A stretch of DNA of 64,000 nucleotides from Streptomyces naganishii JCM 4654 (GTDB taxonomy: Bacteria; Actinomycetota; Actinomycetes; Streptomycetales; Streptomycetaceae), in NCBI RefSeq assembly GCF_014650575.1, contig NZ_BMVF01000005.1, forward strand, positions 372,001 to 436,000, in the 5' to 3' direction. A program made the position numbers and the translations under genes. A model generated the notes under the pieces. It made no database searches. It saw only the letters and a list, made by a program, of their open reading frames with translations, and was not told the origin of the DNA. Shown here in pieces: positions 41,637-49,895 of the stretch. Each line of letters begins with the position of its first letter. Position 1 is the first letter of the stretch.

Positions 41637-44075
41637 GGACGGCACCCGGACGTCCAGTACGCACACGTCGTCCCGCCGCTCGCCCGGCAGCATCGCCGCG
41701 AGGAGCGGGCCGAGGGAGCCGGACGCGTCGGACCCGCGGGCAGCCGTGGCCGGGGCGGAGGCGGCGGCGGCCAGCCGTTCCAGACCCACCTCTATGGGCT
41801 CACCCGGCCGCTCCACCAGGCCGTCGGTGTAGAGCAGCAGCCGGTCCCCGGGCTCCAGCCGGCACTCGGCCTCCTCGAACACCGGCGTGTGGGTCGCCCC
41901 GAGCAGCGCCCCCCGGGGACGCTCGAGGTAGCGGGGCTCGCCCTTGTGCAGCAGCAGCGGGGGCGGATGGCCTGCCTGGGCCCAGATCAGCCGGCGCTGG
42001 GCGGGCTTGTAGCGGGCGAGCACCATGGTCGCGGTGCCGTGGCTGTCGAGGGAGTGCAGCAGCAGGGTGTTGAGCCCGGTGAGCGCCTCGGTCAGCGACG
42101 AGCCGGTGAGGATCATGCCTTTGGCGGTGAAGCGCAGCTGGGCCATGGTGGCGACCGCGTCGAGGCCGTGTCCGGCCACGTCACCGACCACCAACAAGGC
42201 GTCCCCGCCAGGTAGTTCGATGGCGCTGTACCAGTCGCCGCCCACATGGATTCCGGTCTGGGCGGGCAGGTAGGCCAGGTCCACGTGCAGCCCGGCCAGC
42301 CGCACGGGCCGGCGCGGCAGGGGCAGCAGCGCGTGCTGGAGCCGGCCCGCCAGCGTCCGCTCGGCCTGGAGCATTTCGTGCTGGGTGAGCACCGCCTGCT
42401 CACTCTTGAACAGGGCAAGTTCGGCGCTGCGCTGCGCGGTGAGGTCCTGGAGGAAGCCGTGCACCTCGGCCGGGGCGCCCTCGGTGTCCGGGACGCTCTC
42501 GGCGACGGCGCGCAGATGCCGCAGGCCGGCCGGTGTCCTGACCCGGAAGGGGACGTCGAACGGCTTGCCCTCGCTGAGCAGTTCGGCCACCGCGCCGGCC
42601 AGCGCGGGGCCGTCCTCGGGCACGGCGAGGTCGGGCAGTTCCTCCAGGCGGACGGGGCCGCGCGCCGGGTCCCGGCCGCACAGGGCGTACACGTGCGAGG
42701 ACCAGGCCGCCTCGTGCGTGACCAGGTTCCAGGTGGCCCAGCCGAGCCGGCCCAGGCGCTGGAGGTCGGCCAGCCGCTGCTGCTGCCGGTCGGAGGAGTC
42801 CTGGCGCAGCCAGGTGACCACCAGTGCGTCACCGAGGCGGGCGGCGCGCACCGAGTACGTGGACAACTCCTGGCTGCCGGAGACCAGTTCCTGCCGGGCG
42901 AACGGTTCGCCCTCGAAGGGCTCGCCGGTGGTGAGCGTGCCGAGCCAGCCCTGCCACAGCGGCTCCTCGGCCATGGCGGGCCAGCACTCCAGCACGCGCA
43001 GGCCGACCAGGCGGCGTCCGCTGCGTCCGACCGCGTCGACGGTCTGCGGGGTGGCGGCTTCGATGCGGTAGTCCTCGACCTCGCCGTCGGGCGAGCGCAG
43101 CGGGGTGAGCAGCACGCTGATGCCCGGGAGCGCCTCGAACGCGGCCCGGAGGACGTCCGCCGTGCCGGCCGCGAGGGGTTCGGGCCGGGTGAGGAAGGCG
43201 CGCAGCCGGCCCGCGCACAACTGGGCGACGTCACACATCAGTTCGCGCGCCCCCGGTGTGAACGGCCCCTCGCGGGTGCGCAGTACGCCGATGACGACGT
43301 CCGCCGAGCCCGCGGTGACCACGGGCAGCCAGGCGCGGGACGGCCACCGCGCGGCCCGGTCCCCGGCGCCGATCAGCGAGTACCGCCTGGCGTCCGCCTC
43401 GGGGTCCTCCAGCCAGAGCGCCTCGCGGGAGGCGAGCGCGTCGAGCGCGGCGACGCCGCTGAGCGGCGGCACGTGCCGCCACTGGGCGGCGAGGGTGTCG
43501 TCCACGCCCCGGTGGCCGATCAGCTCGAGCCCGCCCGCCGGCTGCCGGTGGTAGAGCAGCACCGCGTCGGCCCCCACGGCCTTGGAGAGGTGCTCGTGCA
43601 GGCAACGGGCCAGGTCCTGCGGCGTACCGACCCGGGCCAGCGCCGGCCCGAGCGCGGCGAGCACGGCCGCGTCGGTGTCCGCCGCCCTGCCGGTCTTCGC
43701 CGTGTCCGGCGTGCCCGAGCCGCCGGGAGGCGTGGGCGGGGGCGCGTCGCTCTCGGCGGTGGCCTCGGTGAGCCCGGGGGGCAGCGGGGGCACCAGGGTG
43801 CCGAGGGTGAGCCAGCACTCCTCCATCAGGGTGCGGTGCGCGGCCCTGGCGCGCTGGAGCAGCTCCTCGTGCGCGGCCTCCGGGGAAATGCCGGTGAGGG
43901 CCATCAGCACGCCCTTGGCGCGCTCCAGCACGGCGGAGGTCGCCGCGAGGTCCCGCAGCCGGTCCATCTCGGCCCGCTGTCTGGCCACGATCCGGGCCAG
44001 CGCCGCGATGTCGGGTGCGGCGCCGGGCTCCGCGGGTACGGCGGGCTCGCTGCTCACGCGACGAGCATCGCACAT
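41625..44075 (-). CDS. ANTAR-GAF-PAS-SpoIIE phosphatase
   Basis: This 816-residue regulator has an N-terminal ANTAR-type helical domain (LARIVARQRAEMDRLRDLAA, VLERAKGVLMALTGISPEAA), a GAF domain (about 135-290), one or two PAS-like domains (about 295-545; VEDYRIEAATPQTVDAVGRS) and a C-terminal PP2C SpoIIE domain (about 580-800; VGGDWYSAIELPG, VVGDVAGHGLDAV, RRDDVCVLDVRV). It lacks the HATPase domain of the phosphatase at 1922. ANTAR domains bind RNA in antitermination proteins, so it may link RNA or ligand sensing to anti-anti-sigma dephosphorylation. GGAG lies about 8 nt before the ATG; a GTG at 44057 is an alternative start. Confidence 0.9.
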   Translation of the reverse strand: MCDARRVSSEPAVPAEPGAAPDIAALARIVARQRAEMDRLRDLAATSAVLERAKGVLMALTGISPEAAHEELLQRARAAHRTLMEECWLTLGTLVPPLPPGLTEATAESDAPPPTPPGGSGTPDTAKTGRAADTDAAVLAALGPALARVGTPQDLARCLHEHLSKAVGADAVLLYHRQPAGGLELIGHRGVDDTLAAQWRHVPPLSGVAALDALASREALWLEDPEADARRYSLIGAGDRAARWPSRAWLPVVTAGSADVVIGVLRTREGPFTPGARELMCDVAQLCAGRLRAFLTRPEPLAAGTADVLRAAFEALPGISVLLTPLRSPDGEVEDYRIEAATPQTVDAVGRSGRRLVGLRVLECWPAMAEEPLWQGWLGTLTTGEPFEGEPFARQELVSGSQELSTYSVRAARLGDALVVTWLRQDSSDRQQQRLADLQRLGRLGWATWNLVTHEAAWSSHVYALCGRDPARGPVRLEELPDLAVPEDGPALAGAVAELLSEGKPFDVPFRVRTPAGLRHLRAVAESVPDTEGAPAEVHGFLQDLTAQRSAELALFKSEQAVLTQHEMLQAERTLAGRLQHALLPLPRRPVRLAGLHVDLAYLPAQTGIHVGGDWYSAIELPGGDALLVVGDVAGHGLDAVATMAQLRFTAKGMILTGSSLTEALTGLNTLLLHSLDSHGTATMVLARYKPAQRRLIWAQAGHPPPLLLHKGEPRYLERPRGALLGATHTPVFEEAECRLEPGDRLLLYTDGLVERPGEPIEVGLERLAAAASAPATAARGSDASGSLGPLLAAMLPGERRDDVCVLDVRVPSTPG

Positions 44076-44162
44076 CGGGCCGCTCCGATCACCGGCACGG
44101 CGGTCCGGATCCGTCCGGGACCGTCGGCAGGCGGTGCGGCGGTGAGGCCGTGCGCGCGGTCG

Positions 44163-44546
44163 TCAGCGGACGCCGTGGGCCCCGTGCCGCTCCACGAGGG
44201 CCTCGCTCACGGCTCGGACGCTGCGGGCGATGTGCTGAAGCTGCATGAGCTCGGCCGCGTACAGCTTGATCGTGTGCTCGATCACCGACTCGGGCATGCC
44301 GAGCCGGGGCAGGTCGGCGCGCGCGGTCTGCAGGGCGGTGCGGGCCACCCGGATCTCCTGCTGGACCTGGATCTGCGCATGACGGGCGAGCAGCACGGGG
44401 TGGCGGATCAGCGCGGGATAGCTGCCGTAGCGCGCGGGCACCAGCTCGCGCAGCCACTTGGCCGCCGAGCGCTCCCAGTCGTAGCTGCCGGGCGTCTTGA
44501 CCTGGCAGGGCCAGTCCGTGCTGATGCGCGTGGTCGTCAGGGGCAT
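44163..44546 (-). CDS. Conserved helical actinobacterial protein, unknown function
   Basis: This 127-residue protein (PLTTTRISTDWPCQVKTPGS, AAKWLRELVPARYGSYPAL) is nearly all helix, with one Cys and no membrane segment. I recognise the N-terminal pattern from Streptomyces hypothetical proteins but not a function. The ATG at 44546 is preferred over 44552 because GGAAG then has normal spacing. Confidence 0.75.
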   Translation of the reverse strand: MPLTTTRISTDWPCQVKTPGSYDWERSAAKWLRELVPARYGSYPALIRHPVLLARHAQIQVQQEIRVARTALQTARADLPRLGMPESVIEHTIKLYAAELMQLQHIARSVRAVSEALVERHGAHGVR

Positions 44547-44596
44547 GATCATCGCTTCCGGGTGTGCGGCGTCGTGGAGGGTGGTCCGACGAGGTT

Positions 44597-44632
44597 CGAC
44601 GGCCCCGGCCTAGGGGATGACCGGGGCCGTCG
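44597..44632 (-). terminator. 12-bp stem hairpin
   Basis: Arms 44597-44608 and 44621-44632 are exact reverse complements with a 12-nt loop. It lies upstream of the 44163-44546 gene and ~320 nt downstream of the RpiR gene, so it may be a terminator of a longer RpiR transcript or a leader structure. Confidence 0.45.
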
Positions 44633-44868
44633 GCGGGCGCTCGCGCGTGCGAGGCCCGGCCGGACACCCCGTGTGCCGACGCGGGTAGGAGACGGCGGCG
44701 CGGGGTGCCGGTGCGGGGGCCCGGAGAGCCGGCGGCGCCCGGTGGAGCTGCGGTGCGGAGGGCACATGGGCGGGCCGTCGGCTTTCTCGGGCGGTTGCGG
44801 GTGGTGATGGCCGAGCTGCGGTACGTACCCGGAGTGGGCCGGGCCGTGATCCGTGAGCAGTATTTATA

Positions 44869-44925
44869 TATGCCGTCCGCTTTGCAAGACGTATGAAAAC
44901 ATTCATGCCCGCTTTGAACGGCATA
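44869..44925. promoter_or_regulatory. AT-rich inverted repeat TATGCCGT / ACGGCATA
   Basis: Perfect 8-bp arms (44869-44876 and 44918-44925) flank 41 nt that include the direct repeat CCGCTTTG (44877-44884 and 44909-44916). The patch with TATTTATATA is one of the most AT-rich places in the window. Confidence 0.4.
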
Positions 44926-44952
44926 CTCCCATGTGCGCCGCGCGGGGCGGAG

Positions 44953-45876
44953 TCAGTCCCGGAGGAAGAACTGGTGCTGGTCGGCGATCTGCTCGTACTC
45001 CTCGAGCCGGGCCTGGGTCCGCTCGGGGTCGGCGTCGGTCATGGCCTGCAACAGGGCCGCGCACACCACTCCGGGCGCCGCGTAGGAGTCGAAGACGAGG
45101 CGAGAGCCGGTCCCGGTGGCGAAGACGACGTCGGCCTCGTCGGCGACCGGACCGAGCGCCAGGTCGGTGATCAGGGCGACCTTCAGCCCGGCGCTGCGGG
45201 CGACCTGGACCGCCGTCAGCGTCTCGTGGGCGTGCCGGGGCATGGAGAACGCCAGCACCCACGTGCCGCCGGCCTCCCGGGACTGCAGCAGCGCGTCGTA
45301 GGCGACGCTGCCGCCGAGCGTGACCAGCCGTACGTCCGGGTGGACGCGCCGCGCGGCGTAGGCGAAGTACTCGGCGAGGGACACCGAGATGCGCAGCCCC
45401 AGCACGGTCAGCGGGGTCGACCGGGACAGCTTGCGGCCGATGTCGATCACCAGGTCGGGATCGGCGAAGTCCCGGCGCAGGTTCTCCAGGTTCTCGATCT
45501 CGGCGTCGACGGCCGCCTGGAGTTCGTTGGCCCGGTCCTCCTCGGCCGCACCGGGCCCGCTCGCCAGCGTCCGCAGCGCGATGGACTGGAGCTTCTCGCG
45601 CAGCGCCGGATAGCCGCTGAAGCCGACCGCCGCCGCGAACCGGGTCACCGACGGCTGGCTCACCCCGACCCGGTCGGCGAGTTCGGTGATCGACAGGAAG
45701 GCCGCCTCGGCGATGTTCTCGATCAGGTACTGGGCGATGCGGCGCTGGCCGGGAGACAGGTGCGGGCCGTCGAAGAGCGCTCTGAGCTGGGACGCCGGCG
45801 CGGCCGCCGCCTCCGGCGCCGTCCTGCCCGAGGTGATCGCGGACGCACTCGCGCGAGCCTGCTGCGGCGATGGCAC
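44953..45876 (-). CDS. MurR/RpiR family regulator with SIS domain
   Basis: This 307-residue protein has an N-terminal RpiR HTH (LSPGQRRIAQYLIENIAEAA, FLSITELADRVGVSQPSVTR) and a C-terminal SIS sugar-phosphate-binding domain (TPLTVLGLRISVSLAEYFAY, RRVHPDVRLVTLGG, LAFSMPRHAHETL). RpiR regulators respond to phosphosugars such as GlcNAc-6-P or MurNAc-6-P. No sugar gene is adjacent. The GTG at 45876 is chosen because GGAGG is 7 nt upstream; an earlier in-frame GTG at 45900 has no such site. Confidence 0.9.
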   Translation of the reverse strand: MPSPQQARASASAITSGRTAPEAAAAPASQLRALFDGPHLSPGQRRIAQYLIENIAEAAFLSITELADRVGVSQPSVTRFAAAVGFSGYPALREKLQSIALRTLASGPGAAEEDRANELQAAVDAEIENLENLRRDFADPDLVIDIGRKLSRSTPLTVLGLRISVSLAEYFAYAARRVHPDVRLVTLGGSVAYDALLQSREAGGTWVLAFSMPRHAHETLTAVQVARSAGLKVALITDLALGPVADEADVVFATGTGSRLVFDSYAAPGVVCAALLQAMTDADPERTQARLEEYEQIADQHQFFLRD

Positions 45877-46043
45877 CGAAGCGCCTCCTTTGTCTCCCAC
45901 AGAGGTTCAACATAGCTCACTCACCGCCGTGACCAGGGCTTGTACGAGTGCTTCCGGCCGCCGGCGCTCGTCGGGGATACCCGCGCCCCGTGCGGGAACC
46001 CGCAGGCGGACACACGAGACCCCTTCGGCAGGTGAAACCTGAG

Positions 46044-46442
46044 ATGACCGTACTGAGCGCCCTGGAACAGGCCCTGGAGAACCGGTGGGAGGCGCTGTGG
46101 GCGCGGATCACCGGCAAGGAACCGGTCGAACTCCTCGACGCCCTGCGCCGCGAGTGCGACGCGAACGCCGTCGTGTGCAGCGAGCACCGGGTCATCGTGC
46201 CCAACGCCTTCGACGTCGAGCTCGCCGGCGCTGTGCACGACGAACTGACGCGCCGCGGCAGCCGCGTGGGGCAGGAGCTCACCGACCGCCTCGCCCGGCA
46301 CGCCGAACACCGCGGCTACGAGTGGGCCGGCCCGCTGACGGTCCACGTCACGCGGTCGTCCGAGGTGCCCAACGGCCGTTACCGCGTGGCCAGTCGGGTC
46401 ATGCCGCACGTCAGCGCGGAGGCCTTCGCGCAGCCCGGATAG
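46044..46442 (+). CDS. Stand-alone FhaA N-terminal (DUF3662) domain protein
   Basis: This 132-residue protein matches the N-terminal domain of FhaA (ALEQALENRWEALWARITGK, LRRECDANAVVCSEHRVIVP, NAFDVELAGAVHDELT, YEWAGPLTVHVTRSSEVPNG) but has no forkhead-associated domain. FhaA is part of the Pkn/Pst cell-division locus; this single-domain copy is away from it. It may compete with or bind FhaA partners (inference). It is divergent from RpiR. Confidence 0.82.
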   Translation: MTVLSALEQALENRWEALWARITGKEPVELLDALRRECDANAVVCSEHRVIVPNAFDVELAGAVHDELTRRGSRVGQELTDRLARHAEHRGYEWAGPLTVHVTRSSEVPNGRYRVASRVMPHVSAEAFAQPG

Positions 46443-46454
46443 CGTTCCGAGCCG

Positions 46455-48263
46455 TCACCGCCGGTAGATCGTGATCGAGTGGCCGACGTCGTCGACCGCG
46501 CGGCTGGTGCGGATGAGTCCGGCGAGCCGTCCCGTGGCCTTGGCGGCCGACGAGTCGGAGACGGCCAGCAGCCCGTGCACCCGCTCCGGCGGCACCGCCC
46601 GGGGATCGTCCGCGTGGACGCCGTAGAACGACGGCACACCGCTGCCCTTGTAGACGAGCCAGACCCGCTCGCCCGGGTAGCGGGTGCGCAGCCGGTCGGC
46701 GAGCCGCCCCAGGTCCTGCCCCCAGTCCACGTTGGAGTCGTGCAGCCGCAGATGGGTGCGGGCCGGACCGCCGAACGCCTCGTTGGAGTACGGCAGGTAG
46801 TAGGGGTACGTCCGCAGCGAGCTCACCGCGGTGAAGGCCACCAGCGCCGCCGGCACCCCGGTGAGCACCGCCCGGCGCACCCGGCGGGCGGGGCGCGGCA
46901 GGAGCACCGCGGCCGCGGCCACGGCCCCGAACATCGGCATGAACAGCGCGTACCGGGTGCCGAAGTCGCGCGAGGAGTGCATCGCGGCGGCCAGCAGCAC
47001 GGCGGGCGGCGCGAGCACGTAGGCGGCCGCGGGGCGCAGCCTGCGCGCCGCCACCAGCAGGGCGGCCCCGGCGGCCCACAGGGCCAGGGTGCCCAGCGGG
47101 GTCTTCACCAGCAGCGCGGCCGGCAGGTAGTACCAGCGCGACCCGGTGTAGACGTGCCCGAAGAGGAAGCCCTGCCAGGGCTGGTTCTCGAAGCCGAACT
47201 GCACGCGCATCCCGTCGCGGTACGCCTCGGGGAAGGGCATCGCGTCGACCAGGAGACCGCGCAGCCCGTGCACGGCGGGCACGGGATCCCGGGGCGACCA
47301 CCGCAGCCGCGGGTCGACCGCCAGGTAGGACGCCCACACGACGGCGACGGACACCACCGCCGCCACGAACGCCCACCCGGCCCCGGCGGCCAGGGCCCGC
47401 ACCCGCTCCCGACGGTCGGCGGGGCGGTGGTCGGCGAGGCGGTCATCGGTGGGGCGGTGGTCCGTCGGGCGGCGGGACGCCCACGCCGGCACCGCGGCGA
47501 GCGGCAGCAGGACCGCCACCGCCGGGAGCGCGTTCATCTTGGTGGCCAGGGCCGCCCCCAGCGCCAGCGCGGCGAGCGGCACGTACAGCGCGGGCCGCCG
47601 CCGCGCCCGCCACAGCAGCCACGCCGAGGTCAGGACGAACCCGGCCGCCGGCACGTCCAGCGTCGCCAGCGAACCGTGCGCGACCACGTCGGGCGAGAAG
47701 GCGTACAGCGCCAGCGCCACCAGCCCGCCGGCCGCGCCCGCGAACTCCCGGGCGAACGCGAACACCACGAGTCCGAACAGCAGCGTCAGCGCGATCACCG
47801 GCAGCCGCGCCCACAGCATCAGCCGCCACGGGTCGTTGCCCGACTCGTACAGCAGATGCCGGCCGAGCGCCCCCTGGTCACCCGTGAAGTTCCTGAACGC
47901 GGCGTCGGCGCGCGGATCGGCGACCGCGACCCCGGCCGCGATCAACAGCTTGCCCAGCGGCGGGTGTTCGGGGTTGAAGGCCACGCTGTGCTCGTGCAGG
48001 TAGAAGGCCGCGGTGCCCACGTAGACCGGTTCGTCGATGGTCGGGGTCTGCTCGGCCGCCGCGGTGACCATCGCGACGGCCATCTGCGCCAGCAGCACGA
48101 CCGCGGCCAGGGGCACCAGCCAGTGCCGGTGCCGCCGCGCCGCACCGCGAAGGCGCGCCCGCACCGAGGAGCCCCCGCCCGGCGGCCGCTCGCGGGACGC
48201 CTCGCCGGACGCCTCGGGGGACGGCGGCCCCGGTGCCGGGACCGTGTGCTGTTCGCCGATCAT
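46455..48263 (-). CDS. Family 39-like GT-C membrane glycosyltransferase
   Basis: This 602-residue protein has a basic N terminus, then about 10-12 TM helices. The first loop carries TIDEPVYVGTAAFYLHEH with the DE motif, and AFNPEHPPLGKLLIAAGV with the HPPL motif of GT39/PMT. C-terminal soluble parts include SNVDWGQDLGRLADRLR and YPGERVWLVYKGSGVPSFYG. It should move a sugar from a polyprenyl-phosphate donor onto a protein or lipid outside the membrane. A short repeat (DHRPTDD, DHRPADR) lies in a cytosolic loop near residue 250. The ATG at 48263 has only a weak ribosome site. Confidence 0.88.
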   Translation of the reverse strand: MIGEQHTVPAPGPPSPEASGEASRERPPGGGSSVRARLRGAARRHRHWLVPLAAVVLLAQMAVAMVTAAAEQTPTIDEPVYVGTAAFYLHEHSVAFNPEHPPLGKLLIAAGVAVADPRADAAFRNFTGDQGALGRHLLYESGNDPWRLMLWARLPVIALTLLFGLVVFAFAREFAGAAGGLVALALYAFSPDVVAHGSLATLDVPAAGFVLTSAWLLWRARRRPALYVPLAALALGAALATKMNALPAVAVLLPLAAVPAWASRRPTDHRPTDDRLADHRPADRRERVRALAAGAGWAFVAAVVSVAVVWASYLAVDPRLRWSPRDPVPAVHGLRGLLVDAMPFPEAYRDGMRVQFGFENQPWQGFLFGHVYTGSRWYYLPAALLVKTPLGTLALWAAGAALLVAARRLRPAAAYVLAPPAVLLAAAMHSSRDFGTRYALFMPMFGAVAAAAVLLPRPARRVRRAVLTGVPAALVAFTAVSSLRTYPYYLPYSNEAFGGPARTHLRLHDSNVDWGQDLGRLADRLRTRYPGERVWLVYKGSGVPSFYGVHADDPRAVPPERVHGLLAVSDSSAAKATGRLAGLIRTSRAVDDVGHSITIYRR

Positions 48264-48334
48264 CGCCCGCCCCGCGCGTCGTACCGGCGGACCGTCCGCC
48301 GTACACACCGGTACGGCCCCGGGGCCGCCCCGGT

Positions 48335-49018
48335 TCACCCCGGTCCGGACTCCGGCCGCGGCACGGCCGCCGCCGGCACCACCAGGTCCGCGCGGTCGCG
48401 GGTCATGGCGACCAGATCGGCGTTGCGCTGGTCGGTGCCGGCCACCCACGCGGCGGCCTCCTCGGGACCCTTGCCGAATTCCACGTGCCGCGCCACGAGA
48501 CGGCGGACGCGCTCGGGCTCGTCCAGCTCGCAGAACCACACCTCGTCCAGCTGCGCCCGCACGCGCGCCCAGGCCCCGTTGTCCAGCAGCAGGTAGTTGC
48601 CCTCCGTCACCACCAGCCGGACCGTCGGCGGCACGGGGACGGCGCCCGCGACGGGCTGCTCCAGGACGCGCTCGAAGGCGGGCGCGTACACCGTCTCGCC
48701 GTCCGGCCCGGGGTGCTCGCGGTACTCCTCGTGCAGCCGGCGCAGCAGGGCCGCGTACCCCGCCGCGTCGAAGGTGTCCGGCGCGCCCTTGCGGTCACGG
48801 CGGCCCAGCCGGTCGAGTTCGGCGTCGGCGAGGTGGAAGCCGTCCATCGGGACGTGCGCGGCCCACAGCTCCGAGCCGCCGTTCAGCGCCCGCACCAGCG
48901 CCTCGGCGAGGGTCGACTTGCCCGCGCCGGGGCTGCCCGTGATGCCGAGGACGGCCCGCCGTCCGTCGCGGGGGAGCGCGCGGGCGCGGGCGAGGAGTTC
49001 GTCGAAGGCGGTCGGCAC
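48335..49018 (-). CDS. P-loop nucleoside/nucleotide kinase-like protein
   Basis: This 227-residue protein is a uridine-kinase/PanK-like P-loop kinase: Walker A VLGITGSPGAGKSTLAEALV, HVPMDGFHLAD (substrate Asp), TVYAPAFERVLEQPVAGAVP and VVTEGNYLLLDNGAWARVR. The substrate may be a nucleoside, a sugar or pantothenate. The same family includes fructose kinase-like proteins, and the neighbours are sugar enzymes. It starts with a GTG. Confidence 0.88.
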   Translation of the reverse strand: MPTAFDELLARARALPRDGRRAVLGITGSPGAGKSTLAEALVRALNGGSELWAAHVPMDGFHLADAELDRLGRRDRKGAPDTFDAAGYAALLRRLHEEYREHPGPDGETVYAPAFERVLEQPVAGAVPVPPTVRLVVTEGNYLLLDNGAWARVRAQLDEVWFCELDEPERVRRLVARHVEFGKGPEEAAAWVAGTDQRNADLVAMTRDRADLVVPAAAVPRPESGPG

Positions 49019-49133
49019 ACCGGACAGTGTGTCACCCGGAAAGCGGACCGAAGGTTGACCGGGAAGTCGGAAAGTGCGTCACGTGTGGCACTCGACACCC
49101 GCTCAACGCCGCGACGCGGGGAAAGGTGCCTTT

Positions 49134-49895
49134 ATGACAGAGCTCGGTCTGCCCGAAGAAATCACCGTCTGCCTCTTCGACCTCGACGGGGTGGTCACCA
49201 AGACGGCAGTGGTCCACGCGGCCGCCTGGAAGGAGACGTTCGACGAGTTCCTGCGCGCACGGGACGGCGCCGACTTCCGTCCCTTCGACTCCGTGGCCGA
49301 CTACGACGAGTACGTGGACGGACGCCCGCGCGCCGACGGCGTGCGCACCTTCCTCGCCTCCCGCGGCATCGAACTGCCCGAGGGCGACCCCGACGACCCG
49401 CCGGACGCGCAGACGGTCAACGGCGTCGGCAACCGCAAGAACCAGATGGTCCTGAAGAAGATCCGCACGGACGGCGTCGAGGCCTACGACGGCACCCTGC
49501 GCTACATCGAGTCCGTGCGCGCCCACGGCCTGCGCACCGCGATCGTCTCCTCCAGCGCCAACACCGTCGACGTACTGCGCTCGATCGACGCCGAGCGCCT
49601 GTTCGACGTACGCATCGACGGCGTGGTCGCCCGCGAGCGCGCCCTGCCCGGCAAGCCGCACCCGGACACCTTCCTGGCCGCCGCACGGGACCTGGGCGCA
49701 GACGCCGGGCGGGCCGCCGTGTTCGAGGACGCGCTGGCCGGCATGGACGCGGGCCGCTCCGGCGGCTTCGGATACGTCGTCGGCGTCGACCGCGTGGGCC
49801 AGACGGACGCGCTCTACGCCCACGGCGCCGACGTGGTCGTCAAGGACCTCGCCGAACTCCTCACGGGCGCGACCGGGCGGGGTGGTGCCGCGTGA
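49134..49895 (+). CDS. HAD-superfamily beta-phosphoglucomutase
   Basis: This 253-residue HAD protein has LFDLDGVVTKTAVVHAAAWK (motif I, with the Asp general acid-base), NGVGNRKNQMVLKKI (cap), TAIVSSSANTVDVL (motif II), LPGKPHPDTFLAAAR (motif III) and AVFEDALAGMDAGRSGGFG (motif IV). The family converts beta-glucose-1-phosphate to glucose-6-phosphate. Its stop overlaps the GH65 start (GTGA, 49892-49895), a classic phosphorylase/mutase pair that captures disaccharide glucose without ATP. AAAGGTG precedes the ATG. Confidence 0.92.
   Translation: MTELGLPEEITVCLFDLDGVVTKTAVVHAAAWKETFDEFLRARDGADFRPFDSVADYDEYVDGRPRADGVRTFLASRGIELPEGDPDDPPDAQTVNGVGNRKNQMVLKKIRTDGVEAYDGTLRYIESVRAHGLRTAIVSSSANTVDVLRSIDAERLFDVRIDGVVARERALPGKPHPDTFLAAARDLGADAGRAAVFEDALAGMDAGRSGGFGYVVGVDRVGQTDALYAHGADVVVKDLAELLTGATGRGGAA

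Larger units (their letters stand above)
44553..44952. other. 400-nt intergenic region with a hairpin and an AT-rich dyad patch
   Basis: No convincing gene. It holds a 12-bp-stem hairpin (44597-44632), a GC-rich middle and an AT-rich patch at 44858-44930 with an inverted and a direct repeat. A 31-codon plus-strand ORF (44807-44896) has no codon support. Confidence 0.5.

Noticed and set aside
41625..44075. A second HATPase (anti-sigma kinase) domain expected in this SpoIIE protein
   Set aside because: The frame ends right after the PP2C domain, and no N-box or GRG motif was found.
44807..44896. 31-codon plus-strand ORF before the AT-rich patch
   Set aside because: No ribosome site, weak codon bias and too short to judge.
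48233..49891. Long upstream extension of the GH65 frame
   Set aside because: It runs through the kinase and mutase genes in the wrong frame or strand. The GTG at 49892 with the GTGA overlap is the real start.
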